Below, piece by piece: positions 10,039 to 17,381 of a stretch of 50,459 nucleotides of DNA. The stretch covers positions 1 to 50,459 of the IMG/VR virus record IMGVR_UViG_3300029286_000059; one strand, 5' to 3'. Position 1 is the stretch's first letter. Every line of letters begins with the position of its first letter. A program made the translations under genes and the position numbers. This DNA comes from a virus. The notes beneath the pieces are model-generated. The model saw nothing but the letters and a program-made list of their open reading frames with translations, was not told the origin of the DNA and did not search any database.

Positions 10039-10111
10039 TGTCCAATAGCGCAATTGGTAGAGCATCAGAATTTGGGTCTGGCGGTTAAAGGTTCGAGTCC
10101 TTTTTGGACAA
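10039..10111 (+). tRNA. tRNA-Gln(TTG) or tRNA-Pro(TGG)
   Basis: Acceptor TGTCCAA/TTGGACA, D-arm TAGCGCAATTGGTAGAGC, T-arm AAAGG-TTCGAGT-CCTTT. The best anticodon hairpin TCAGA-ATTTGGG-TCTGG puts TTG at 34-36, followed by GG. A shifted reading would give TGG (Pro) but breaks the stem. Last tRNA of array 2. Confidence 0.75.
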
Positions 10112-10139
10112 CAAAGTGTAGTGTTTTTTCATTTTATAA

Positions 10140-10150
10140 ATTTAATATAT
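10140..10150 (+). promoter_or_regulatory. TTTAATATATA promoter before an HNH endonuclease
   Basis: Motif 22 nt upstream of the ATG at 10172 and directly after array 2, so the endonuclease has its own late-type promoter, as homing genes of T4 do. Confidence 0.6.
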
Positions 10151-10171
10151 AGATGAAAAAACGCTATATTT

Positions 10172-11008
10172 ATGGACAAAATTTTAAAACAATTCGGTTT
10201 CGATAAAATTAAAGAAACTGTTAATTTTTCTAATTCTTTCGTTGAAGTTACTAAAAAATTGGGATATGACCCTAATGTTGGTCATATCAAAAAAAATATA
10301 GAAAGAACAATAAAAAGATTAGACATTTCAACTGAACATTTTGAAAGTATTAAAAGAATTAAAGATTCTAAAACGAGATACATAAAAGAAAGGTTAGAAG
10401 AATTGGTAAATAAATGTAAAACATATAAAGAAATATTAGAAGAATTGGATTTATTACCGGTGACAACAAATTACAACAGATTAAAATCATATCTTAATAA
10501 ATTTCAAATAGATTATACTAAATTAAAAAATAATAGAATTCAACCAATTAAAAATATTTGGTTGAAAGATAATCTTGAAAAAATTATAAAAGAATCGAAT
10601 ACACAAAAAGATGTATTAGATAAAATGGGAATCAGAAGTGCTGGTGGAAATTTTGGAACTTTAAGAAAGTATATTAAATTGTATAATTTAGATACATCAC
10701 ATTTCATAAAAAATTATTATGTTATGGCTGAATTTGGACATAAACAGATGATTCCTTTAAATGATATATTAATTGAGAATTCTAAATATAGTAGAACAAA
10801 GTTAAAGAAAAGATTATATGATGAAGGTTTAAAAGAAAGAAAATGTGAATTATGTGGTCAGGATGAAAATTGGAATGGTAAAAAAATGAGTCTTATATTA
10901 GATCATAAAAACGGAATTCCTAATGATAACAGGATCGAAAATCTTCAAATTGTTTGTCCAAATTGTAACGCAACATTACCAACACATTGTAGGGGAAAGA
11001 AAAATTAA
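10172..11008 (+). CDS. HNH homing endonuclease with repeated helical DNA-binding units, 278 aa
   Basis: The C-terminal about 50 residues are a classic HNH: RKCELCGQDENWNGKKM, LILDHKNGIPNDNRIENLQI, VCPNCNATLPTH. The first about 190 residues hold three loosely repeated units (for example SFVEVTKKLGYDPNVGHIKK, QKDVLDKMGIRSAGGNFGTL) like the helix-turn-helix repeats found ahead of HNH domains in phage homing enzymes. Free-standing, between the tRNA array and an HTH gene. Confidence 0.85.
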   Translation: MDKILKQFGFDKIKETVNFSNSFVEVTKKLGYDPNVGHIKKNIERTIKRLDISTEHFESIKRIKDSKTRYIKERLEELVNKCKTYKEILEELDLLPVTTNYNRLKSYLNKFQIDYTKLKNNRIQPIKNIWLKDNLEKIIKESNTQKDVLDKMGIRSAGGNFGTLRKYIKLYNLDTSHFIKNYYVMAEFGHKQMIPLNDILIENSKYSRTKLKKRLYDEGLKERKCELCGQDENWNGKKMSLILDHKNGIPNDNRIENLQIVCPNCNATLPTHCRGKKN

Positions 11009-11019
11009 TAATCAAAATT

Positions 11020-11232
11020 ATGAGTATTGTAGAACAAAGATTAAAGGAAGAAAATGATATCCTGAAAGTAATTAGAAGGGGTATTTTGAAAAGTGCAAAG
11101 AAAGGTGATTTACATTTTTACTGGGAAACAACCGGTTTGAGTGATTCTATGATCAGAAGTATAGTAAGTCAATTGGAATCGGAAGGGAAAATGATAAAGA
11201 ATAAGGGAAATTGTAAAATTATCAGGTGGTAA
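11020..11232 (+). CDS. small winged-helix/HTH-like protein, 70 aa
   Basis: DLHFYWETTGLSDSMIRSIV has the spacing of a helix-turn-helix (a recognition helix after TTGLS), followed by SQLESEGKMIKNKGNCKI, like the wing of a winged helix. Possible phage transcription regulator. Follows the HNH gene by 11 nt. Confidence 0.6.
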   Translation: MSIVEQRLKEENDILKVIRRGILKSAKKGDLHFYWETTGLSDSMIRSIVSQLESEGKMIKNKGNCKIIRW

Positions 11233-11233
11233 T

Positions 11234-11743
11234 TCATAAGAATTTTCCTAATTTAATATTTTTTCTTTTACAGAAATCAATCATTTCTGTATAAGGATCC
11301 CCTTGTATTTCCAGTCTTAAAGAATCTGATATAGGAACATTTTCATAAACTCTTATTTCGTATTCATTACCATAAAAGGGTATTTGTTGTTTTTGTAAAT
11401 CGTCTATGTCACCATATTTACTATAATAAATTTCTTCGGCTTCTTTATTTGCATCAAAATTTTTTAAATCATATTTATTATTCATATATTCTTTATCAAA
11501 TACGAATCTACAATCTGTATCAACACCATGTGATTCACAATGAAAGTCATCATTTTCGGTAAAGGAAATATAACCATAATCATGTTCATAATCGGGATTT
11601 ATTAAATTTTTTGATTTTATTTTTAAAAAACCATCTTGAATAATTTTGATAGCTTTTTCATGACCAGTATAATGATAGATGTATTTATCATCATCAAATT
11701 CCCATTTGGTTATTTTCTCAAATATTTTGAATTTGGTAATCAT
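11234..11743 (-). CDS. putative capsid-packaged ADP-ribosyltransferase-like protein, 169 aa
   Basis: Begins MITKFKIFEK, the recurring capsid-targeting-type signature. Then YIYHYTGHEKAIKIIQDGFL, YGYISFTEND and EYEIRVYENVPI follow the order (Y-H/R-x-T, a strand ending IS-F/T, then an E near the end) of the ADP-ribosyltransferase/RES-like fold. T4 Alt is the model for a packaged transferase. The fold assignment is from motif order only. Confidence 0.55.
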   Translation of the reverse strand: MITKFKIFEKITKWEFDDDKYIYHYTGHEKAIKIIQDGFLKIKSKNLINPDYEHDYGYISFTENDDFHCESHGVDTDCRFVFDKEYMNNKYDLKNFDANKEAEEIYYSKYGDIDDLQKQQIPFYGNEYEIRVYENVPISDSLRLEIQGDPYTEMIDFCKRKNIKLGKFL

Positions 11744-11783
11744 AAATTTATATATTATATTTTTTTGTTACAATTATTTGTAG

Positions 11784-11791
11784 TATTTTTG
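11784..11791 (+). promoter_or_regulatory. Bacteroidota-type -7 element before the HAD gene
   Basis: A TTTTTTTG tract (11760-11767) and TATTTTTG at 11784-11791 precede the ATG at 11796 by 4 nt, so the mRNA would have a very short leader or start at a slightly later position. Confidence 0.45.
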
Positions 11792-11795
11792 TTTT

Positions 11796-12134
11796 ATGAA
11801 GATATCTTTTGATTTCGATGGTGTATTTGAATATAAACCAATTCAATATTTAGTTAGAAAATTAATTGAAAGTGGGTTTGATGTACATATTGTAACCGGA
11901 AGATCATCTGATACAAACAACAATGATTTATTTTCAATATCTGATAAATTTATCAGAAGAGAAAACGTTCATTTTACGAATGAATCATCAAAATTTCTTT
12001 TTTTTAAAGATAAGGATTTCGTATTTCATTTGGATGATGATGAATTGGAAGTTAGAGAAATAAACGAAAATACAAGTGTTAAGGGAATTTTTTACGATAA
12101 TGATTTTGAAAGAAATATTTTTAAAATTATATGA
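11796..12134 (+). CDS. HAD-superfamily hydrolase-like protein, 112 aa
   Basis: The N-terminus MKISFDFDGVFEYKP contains the DxDGV nucleophile motif, and IVTGRSS gives the motif II Ser/Thr. LDDDELEV near residue 89 could supply motif IV acids. Short for the family, so a minimal phosphatase or 5'-nucleotidase-like enzyme of unknown substrate. Its TGA overlaps the next ATG. Confidence 0.7.
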   Translation: MKISFDFDGVFEYKPIQYLVRKLIESGFDVHIVTGRSSDTNNNDLFSISDKFIRRENVHFTNESSKFLFFKDKDFVFHLDDDELEVREINENTSVKGIFYDNDFERNIFKII

Positions 12135-12310
12135 AAGATAAATTACATATCATATTTTTTATTATACTTATCATTATATATGGTTATTGTACTTATATGG
12201 AATCAACAACGAAAAGTGATTTGTGGGGATGGTTTTGTGCTTTATTAGTTGCTTTTATTTCCGTATATGGGTTGAAAATATTTTTAAAATCACAAAAAAA
12301 GGAGGATTAA
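12131..12310 (+). CDS. small membrane protein, 59 aa
   Basis: MKDKLHIIFFIILIIIYGYC forms one span and LWGWFCALLVAFISVYGLKI a second, ending in a lysine-rich tail. ATGA overlap with the HAD gene and its TAA abuts the next ATG. Function unknown. Confidence 0.65.
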   Translation: MKDKLHIIFFIILIIIYGYCTYMESTTKSDLWGWFCALLVAFISVYGLKIFLKSQKKED

Positions 12311-12619
12311 ATGGATTTATTTCCTAAATTTATTATTGAAGATGGTAACTTAATTTTAAGTAAGGTAATTAAACACAAACACCTTGTCACAAATAAAGAA
12401 AAGGTAAAAGGGGGTGGATGGTTTAGATTCAATAGTGAAACCAATACATTCATATTTTATGAATCTTCTGTTGATTTTGGAAAAGCTACATTTGAAGATA
12501 TATCAAATTGTGTTAAGAATAAAAAAGTGTTCACCAATGTATCGTTGATACACAATATTTCAGAAAAACACAATTTTTGTTATGATACTGGTAGTGAAAT
12601 AATTAACATTGAAAAATAA
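12311..12619 (+). CDS. unknown protein, 102 aa
   Basis: Not recognised. Soluble, mixed alpha/beta composition. Preceded by AAAAAAAGGAGGATTA, one of the few clear purine-rich ribosome-binding sequences here. Ends directly before the RNase P RNA gene, with which it is probably co-transcribed. Confidence 0.7.
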   Translation: MDLFPKFIIEDGNLILSKVIKHKHLVTNKEKVKGGGWFRFNSETNTFIFYESSVDFGKATFEDISNCVKNKKVFTNVSLIHNISEKHNFCYDTGSEIINIEK

Positions 12620-12846
12620 CTAATATCGGACTCTACGCTGGTCGAAAGATTAGAGGAAGTTCGCGACTACAAAACCTAACGAGGGAGATCTAAACAATCG
12701 TTAAACCTCGGAAGTAGCAAGCCAAACAGATTGAGGGTGTCGGTTTCCCTTTGAGATCGGGTTGGTGCACCTTTCATTGGAAAGGAAATCCGAAAGGGTT
12801 TAGATAAATGTAGAGATAGAACAGAATCGCGGCTATTCGTTATTAG
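12620..12846 (+). ncRNA. rnpB: RNase P RNA, compact phage-encoded version
   Basis: No ORF fits. Conserved parts appear in the right order: AGAGGAAGTTCGCGAC at about 12652 (CR-I, P4 5' strand; family GAGGAAAGTCC), TTAAACCTCGGAAGTAGCAA followed by GCCAAACAG (family AAACTCC...GGAGCAAGGCCAAATAG), GGTTTAGATAAATG (family CTAGATGAATG), and ACAGAATCGCGGCTAT at 12821-12836 (CR-V, P4 3' strand; family ACAGAACCCGGCTTAT). The ends CTAATA (12620) and TATTAG (12841) form P1. At about 227 nt it is much shorter than the usual 350-400 nt, so peripheral helices are missing. It would supply the catalytic RNA that matures the 5' ends of the phage tRNAs. Confidence 0.88.
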
Positions 12847-12860
12847 TTTTTTATATTTTA
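12847..12860 (+). terminator. T-run after RNase P RNA
   Basis: TTTTTTATATTTTA directly follows the P1 3' strand, so P1 may serve as terminator stem. The next gene starts at 12864. Confidence 0.4.
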
Positions 12861-12863
12861 TTT

Positions 12864-13025
12864 ATGAAATATTTATTGATTGGTGTAATTTTTTTGATTT
12901 TGATTTTGTATATGTTTAGTAACAGGAATGTTAAAACCAAATATATAAAAGTAAAACATGATAGTATTTCGGTTCCATTAATGGCACAACCGGGTACATG
13001 TGGTGTAACAGTAACAATTAATTGA
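12864..13025 (+). CDS. small membrane-anchored protein, 53 aa
   Basis: N-terminal hydrophobic segment MKYLLIGVIFLILILYMFSN (membrane anchor or signal), then a short basic and polar tail with one Cys. Function unknown. Confidence 0.6.
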   Translation: MKYLLIGVIFLILILYMFSNRNVKTKYIKVKHDSISVPLMAQPGTCGVTVTIN

Positions 13026-13026
13026 T

Positions 13027-13200
13027 ATGGAAAAATATAAGATAGGACAAATCATCATTGATTTGGATGGAAAAGAATGTACCATTGTAGATATGACTTC
13101 AAATTCAATTTGTGTACATATAAAAAAGAAGAAAGAAGGTGGTATAAATTGTAATAATTGGTTTACTTTTACCGATTTTGAAAAAAGATTTAAAATATGA
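13027..13200 (+). CDS. small unknown protein, 57 aa
   Basis: ATG 13027 is 1 nt after the previous stop. MEKYKIGQIIIDLDGKECTI resembles a small beta-barrel (KOW/SH3-like) with a basic loop. TGA overlaps the next ATG. Confidence 0.6.
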   Translation: MEKYKIGQIIIDLDGKECTIVDMTSNSICVHIKKKKEGGINCNNWFTFTDFEKRFKI

Positions 13201-13433
13201 GAATAGAAAGAAGAAAATGGACCAATGGTCAAATAGGATTGAAATCATCTGGTGGTATTACAGATTTATTCGATAACGCAATAAAAGGTAATTTGAGAAT
13301 AAATGATGAAGAATATGACTTTATTTGTGAAAATATGACAGATGAAGAGATGGATTTAATATGTAAGGAAGAATTATCAATTTCCGAAAAAAGGAAACTA
13401 TTGATAACATTAGAAAAATATCTTAAAAAGTAA
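13197..13433 (+). CDS. unknown protein, 78 aa
   Basis: Not recognised. Basic N-terminus (MRIERRKW) and an acidic helical C-terminal half. ATGA overlap with the preceding gene. Confidence 0.7.
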   Translation: MRIERRKWTNGQIGLKSSGGITDLFDNAIKGNLRINDEEYDFICENMTDEEMDLICKEELSISEKRKLLITLEKYLKK

Positions 13434-13465
13434 TTTTTTTATATTGGAAACATTTCATACCTTTG
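13434..13465 (+). promoter_or_regulatory. Bacteroidota-type promoter for the VWA/metallopeptidase gene
   Basis: TTTTTTTAT, 15 nt, TACCTTTG at 13458-13465, 22 nt upstream of ATG 13488. Confidence 0.82.
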
Positions 13466-13487
13466 TATTGAAAAATAATATCCATCT

Positions 13488-15020
13488 ATGAAAACTGGAA
13501 TACACCCAAAACTAGTAAAATGTATTGATGAGATGATGTCCGATATGACACTCTTATTATACTATTACGGTGAATTTTGTCAATTCGTTGTATTTGAAGA
13601 AACTGAAAGAGTTCCACGATGTGCAGTGAATGTTATCCCAAGTGGGATGGTATTTTATTGGAATAAGAAATTTCTTGATATAACACCACAGAGACATGTT
13701 AATTTTATTGTGGTTCATGAAATTTTCCATTTGATTTTGGACCATCCAAAAAGAATTCGTAAAGGTGGGTTTGATATGAAATTATCAAATATCGCTACTG
13801 ATATGATTATCAATACCGCAATCAAATCGGATTTTATTGATACGGATGCACCGACAAAAAACTTTATTGAAGTACCGACTGAAAAGGTTAAATATTTCAA
13901 AGATGGTAAAGTAGTTGAAGATGACCACGTTTGGGTTGTTGTAGTACCACAGGAATACAAAGGTGAACATGTTTTTGAAGAAATTTATGAATGGTTAAAA
14001 GAAGAAAAACAGAAATTTGATGAGTGGAAAAAGGATCAGGTAGAAGATTTTTTCAAAAATAATACTTGGGAACCACCCGATGATGATGGTGATGGAATAG
14101 ATGGTGATGATGGTATGGGTGGTGATATGGATGATATGGATGGTAGTGGAAGTGGTAAGGATGATAAAGATGGTAAGAAAAAGGATAAGAAAGATGGTAA
14201 GGGTAAAGATGGGAAAGATGATGATGGTGAAACAAAGGAATTAAAACCATCACCAAATAACGGTAAAAAATCGGGTGGGTGTCCGGTGAGTGATTACCTT
14301 AAAGGACTTTTTGAAGGAATGGATAATGGTATAGAAGATTGGTTGGATAGTCATTTACCATCAGAAGTACCAGATGAAATTAGGAAAAGTATTGTTGAAG
14401 ATGTTAAGGAACATTTGAGACAAAGGGGTTTCGAAAAGGGTAAAATTAAGAAAACTCTTGATAAATTAGTAAAATCTAAAAAGGACTATTTAAGGGAAAT
14501 AAAGACGGCGATTTCATCAATAAGGGGTTTTTTTAAAGTAAAAACCATAACGAAAAGGAATCGTAGATCAATTCCGGGTATCAAAGGTAAAAGAAAAGAA
14601 GGTTTTGGTTTGAATGTTATATTAGATACATCAGGTTCAATGACCGGTTATCATCAAAGAGCATTATCATACATTTTCCAAAGTAATATCACAATAAATC
14701 TTATTTTATGTGATGCTGAAGTTCAGGAACAATATGGTCGTTCTTACCTTACTATTCAAAGTAAATCGGAATTCAAAAAGGTTAATCTTTCTGGTTTCGG
14801 TGGAACTACCTTACAACCGGGGATTGATTTAATTAACAATACAAAAGAATTAAGAGGTTTAAATACACTTATTCTTACCGATGGTGCAACAGATAGGTTG
14901 GATGTAACAAAGCTTCGTAAATGTCTTATTTTGTCTGTGGGCACACCTTGTCCAATCAAAGCAGGTAATCCTAGACAGATTGTTGTAGAAGATGATGTAA
15001 AACCAGAAAAAAATTGGTAA
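13488..15020 (+). CDS. putative metallopeptidase with C-terminal VWA-like domain (DUF2201 type), 510 aa
   Basis: The N-terminal domain has a zinc-protease motif VVHEIFHLILDH (HExxH, about residues 76-85). A long Asp/Gly/Lys-rich linker (about 198-250) follows. The C-terminal domain contains DTSGSM (residue 380 on) and later TDGATDR, matching the MIDAS motif of VWA-like domains. Proteins of this layout (DUF2201) pair with MoxR-type AAA+ ATPases, and one is encoded at 17382. Role in the phage unknown; possibly a metal-dependent remodelling or maturation complex. Confidence 0.82.
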   Translation: MKTGIHPKLVKCIDEMMSDMTLLLYYYGEFCQFVVFEETERVPRCAVNVIPSGMVFYWNKKFLDITPQRHVNFIVVHEIFHLILDHPKRIRKGGFDMKLSNIATDMIINTAIKSDFIDTDAPTKNFIEVPTEKVKYFKDGKVVEDDHVWVVVVPQEYKGEHVFEEIYEWLKEEKQKFDEWKKDQVEDFFKNNTWEPPDDDGDGIDGDDGMGGDMDDMDGSGSGKDDKDGKKKDKKDGKGKDGKDDDGETKELKPSPNNGKKSGGCPVSDYLKGLFEGMDNGIEDWLDSHLPSEVPDEIRKSIVEDVKEHLRQRGFEKGKIKKTLDKLVKSKKDYLREIKTAISSIRGFFKVKTITKRNRRSIPGIKGKRKEGFGLNVILDTSGSMTGYHQRALSYIFQSNITINLILCDAEVQEQYGRSYLTIQSKSEFKKVNLSGFGGTTLQPGIDLINNTKELRGLNTLILTDGATDRLDVTKLRKCLILSVGTPCPIKAGNPRQIVVEDDVKPEKNW

Positions 15021-15021
15021 A

Positions 15022-15414
15022 ATGAATGTTACTTATATAGAAGAAAATGGTATCAAATATAATTACCTAAATATAAGTTTTGAAAAAACTAATAAGTTAA
15101 CCGAAACCAAAATTCAAAATATTTGGAAGAAATTTGTTAAAGATAAAGAATATTCAAAAATTGTAATTGAGAGAAAAAATAATGAAATAATTAATGAAAT
15201 AATGTATTTCAAAAATGGAAAATTACATAACGAATTCAATTTCGCTCTCGAAAGATTTCATACTACAATGGTAGAAAGAATTTTTTATTTGAATGGGAAA
15301 CAAATAGATGTTGATGATGAATCAACTTGGATTGAATTTGTTATTAATTGGAAAAGATTTAATAGATTGGAATACATATTAAAAAACGATTTTGCAGAAT
15401 TTGAAAATATATAA
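15022..15414 (+). CDS. paralogous LHN/GPA-repeat protein A, 130 aa
   Basis: Contains MYFKNGKLHNEFNFALERF followed by FYLNGKQID: a K-x-H-N-x-[FY]-G/N-x-A strand pair then a Y-x-N/D-G turn. The same pattern recurs in the next two genes and at 18771 (-). Function unknown. First of three tandem copies. Confidence 0.7.
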   Translation: MNVTYIEENGIKYNYLNISFEKTNKLTETKIQNIWKKFVKDKEYSKIVIERKNNEIINEIMYFKNGKLHNEFNFALERFHTTMVERIFYLNGKQIDVDDESTWIEFVINWKRFNRLEYILKNDFAEFENI

Positions 15415-15712
15415 AGAAACAATATATAAAATTGAATATGATGTAATCGAATTGGAAGAAGGTAAATATTCAAAATCCGAATTATCCAAATTTACGAATG
15501 AACATACATATACTTTATTCAGAAGAACAAAAGATGGTAAAACTGTCAAAGAAATGTTTTTCAAAGATGGTAAAATTCACAATGAATATGGAATGGCATT
15601 GGTGGATTTTAGAAAATCAAAATTTTTGTTTTATTTAAATGGAATTCGTTTTGATGAAGAAGAAGAATTCATGAATGAATTGAGAAAGATACGATTAGAT
15701 GAAATCATATAA
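15392..15712 (+). CDS. paralogous LHN/GPA-repeat protein B, 106 aa
   Basis: No ATG is available upstream. TTG at 15392 or 15401 is the likely start, the latter giving MKIYKETIYKIEYDV, similar to paralogue C. Contains FFKDGKIHNEYGMALVDF and FYLNGIRFDEE. Overlaps both neighbours, so coupled translation is likely. Confidence 0.6.
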   Translation: MQNLKIYKETIYKIEYDVIELEEGKYSKSELSKFTNEHTYTLFRRTKDGKTVKEMFFKDGKIHNEYGMALVDFRKSKFLFYLNGIRFDEEEEFMNELRKIRLDEII

Positions 15713-16064
15713 AATTGAAAAGGAACACGGTGTTGATTATGTTGTCATTCGATTAGGTGAAGATGATATGATGATTTGGAAAAAGATAATAAAACAAAAT
15801 TTTGATTTTCTTAAAAATCCAAATTTCAAATTTATCATATCGAGTGTTGGTGTTGGTGATTGGTTAATTGTTTATATGTATAAGTATAAAATACATAATC
15901 CATTTGGACCAGCTTTTATACTGATTGGTAACGAAGATGATACTAATTGGTATATTGATGGTGATAAATTACCATTTGAAGATTATGTAAATAAAATTAG
16001 AAAAGGTATATTAGATAAAATTTTAGGTGATGAATCATTTAAATCTCCAGACGAAACCATGTGA
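15699..16064 (+). CDS. paralogous LHN/GPA-repeat protein C, 121 aa
   Basis: MKSYKIEKEHGVDYVVIRLG, then YKYKIHNPFGPAFILIG and WYIDGDKLPFEDYV. Same repeat family as the two upstream genes. Its 3' end overlaps the opposite-strand homing endonuclease at 16035. Confidence 0.7.
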   Translation: MKSYKIEKEHGVDYVVIRLGEDDMMIWKKIIKQNFDFLKNPNFKFIISSVGVGDWLIVYMYKYKIHNPFGPAFILIGNEDDTNWYIDGDKLPFEDYVNKIRKGILDKILGDESFKSPDETM

Positions 16065-16724
16065 TTTTTTATATCTGCCCATACAACATTGTGATATTAA
16101 TTTTGAATTAAACCCATTTTCTTTTAAAGAATATAAATCTTTCCATTCTTTTATAAAATTCATAGTTAAATCAAATTGTAATATTGGAGTTGGATTATAA
16201 TTTGAATTGTTTCTACCTTTTGATTTTTCTTTCATTCTTTCACTCAATTTTTTAATTAATTCCGGATTTTCTTTATAACATTTTTTAGTGTTGATTGACA
16301 TTTTTTTCTTCGATTCTTCACTATGTTTTTTTCCAAACATAGGATTTTTTTCACCACTAATATCGGCGTGATTTTCCGAAATTTTATATTTTATTTTATT
16401 GATTGCTTTAGTTGTTTTCTCAATTATTTCAGATCTAAATGGATGATTTGTTAAAGTATCACCACCGTCACCACCACTACTTATATTATAACCTATATCT
16501 GAATTTTGAGATTTTAATTTCTTAATCCAAATTTTTTCTTTTAAATTTAGTTCTTCTTCCGTATTACAATATTCCAAAGTTTCTTTTTTAAAATTTTGAA
16601 TTCCATATTTTTTTATTGACTTTTTCAAAATACACCCACTACCAAAATATTTTGGGTTGTTATATTTGTCTTTACCAACATATATTTTATTATTAATTAA
16701 ATTTGTTATCTTATAAATTATCAT
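16035..16724 (-). CDS. GIY-YIG homing endonuclease, 229 aa
   Basis: The start at 16724 (MIIYKITNLINNKIYVGKDK) places the GIY-YIG motif (YKITN...YVGK) at the N-terminus. The frame is open further upstream, but that part does not fit. ELNLKEKIWIKKLKS supplies the conserved Glu. NUMOD3-like GEKNPMFGKKHSEESKKKMS and a C-terminal NUMOD1-like ILQFDLTMNFIKEW...CCMGRYKKSHGFVW follow. Inserted antisense between the paralogue cluster and the HD gene. Confidence 0.88.
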   Translation of the reverse strand: MIIYKITNLINNKIYVGKDKYNNPKYFGSGCILKKSIKKYGIQNFKKETLEYCNTEEELNLKEKIWIKKLKSQNSDIGYNISSGGDGGDTLTNHPFRSEIIEKTTKAINKIKYKISENHADISGEKNPMFGKKHSEESKKKMSINTKKCYKENPELIKKLSERMKEKSKGRNNSNYNPTPILQFDLTMNFIKEWKDLYSLKENGFNSKLISQCCMGRYKKSHGFVWRFK

Positions 16725-16780
16725 AAACACTTTTTCTTTTATTTTTATATATAAAAATTCAATCCTCAAATATGTCATAA

Positions 16781-16812
16781 TTTTTTTTATAATAAAATTT
16801 TCAGTAAATTTG
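16781..16812 (+). promoter_or_regulatory. Bacteroidota-type promoter for the HD hydrolase
   Basis: TTTTTTTTAT at 16781-16790 and TAAATTTG at 16805-16812, 4 nt before ATG 16817, implying a nearly leaderless mRNA or a slightly downstream start. Confidence 0.6.
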
Positions 16813-16816
16813 TAAT

Positions 16817-17323
16817 ATGATAGAAAAAACAAAAAAATATGCTTTTGATTGTCACCAATCAATAAATCAATTATACGATGGAAAACCATATTCTTTTCAT
16901 TTGGAAATGGTAGTGGAAATTGCAAATAATTTCATTTTTTATATTCCTGAAAAGGATAGAGATATTGTTATATCAGGTTGTTATATACATGATTGTATTG
17001 AGGATACGGGTGTTGATTGGAATGATGTGATGATTCATACAAATGTTAAAATAGCAAACTTGTCAAATGTGTTAGCTACAAAATCAAAAGGAACCCGTAA
17101 AGAAAGGTTTTCAGATGAATATTACAAAGGTATAAGGAAAGAAAAATATGCAATCTTTGTAAAACTCTGTGACAGAATAGCTAACGTAAAACAAGGTTTA
17201 GTTAACGGGAAACCCATTTTAGATATGTATAAAAAAGAACATAAACATTTTAAAGAAATGTTATATGATAATTACGAATATCAAAAAATGTGGGATTATC
17301 TTGATTTTTTAATTTCCAAATAA
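16817..17323 (+). CDS. RSH-type HD hydrolase ((p)ppGpp hydrolase-like), 168 aa
   Basis: His28 (PYSFHLEMV), GCYIHDCIEDTG (HDxxED at 58-63, the hallmark of the RelA/SpoT hydrolase domain) and KLCDRIANV (Asp119) appear in the family order. No synthetase domain or TGS is present, so it resembles small alarmone hydrolases such as Mesh1. Hydrolysing (p)ppGpp would release host transcription and translation from the stringent response, which fits the translation genes nearby. The substrate is inferred. Confidence 0.8.
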   Translation: MIEKTKKYAFDCHQSINQLYDGKPYSFHLEMVVEIANNFIFYIPEKDRDIVISGCYIHDCIEDTGVDWNDVMIHTNVKIANLSNVLATKSKGTRKERFSDEYYKGIRKEKYAIFVKLCDRIANVKQGLVNGKPILDMYKKEHKHFKEMLYDNYEYQKMWDYLDFLISK

Positions 17324-17324
17324 T

Positions 17325-17355
17325 TTTTTTATTGTTTGGACTTTTCTTACCTTTG
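17325..17355 (+). promoter_or_regulatory. Bacteroidota-type promoter for the MoxR-type ATPase
   Basis: TTTTTTTATTG after the HD gene stop, then TACCTTTG at 17348-17355, 27 nt upstream of ATG 17382. One of the clearest examples in the window. Confidence 0.85.
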
Positions 17356-17381
17356 TAATCGAAACCAAAAATAAACCCATT

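Noticed and set aside
3725-10111. CRISPR array or simple direct repeats in the tRNA clusters
   Set aside because: The recurring GGTTCGAATCC segments are T-arms of tRNAs with different spacing and different flanking stems, not equal repeats with spacers.
14053-14256. His/Tyr-rich frame on the - strand
   Set aside because: Shadow of the Asp/Gly/Lys-rich linker of the VWA/metallopeptidase gene.
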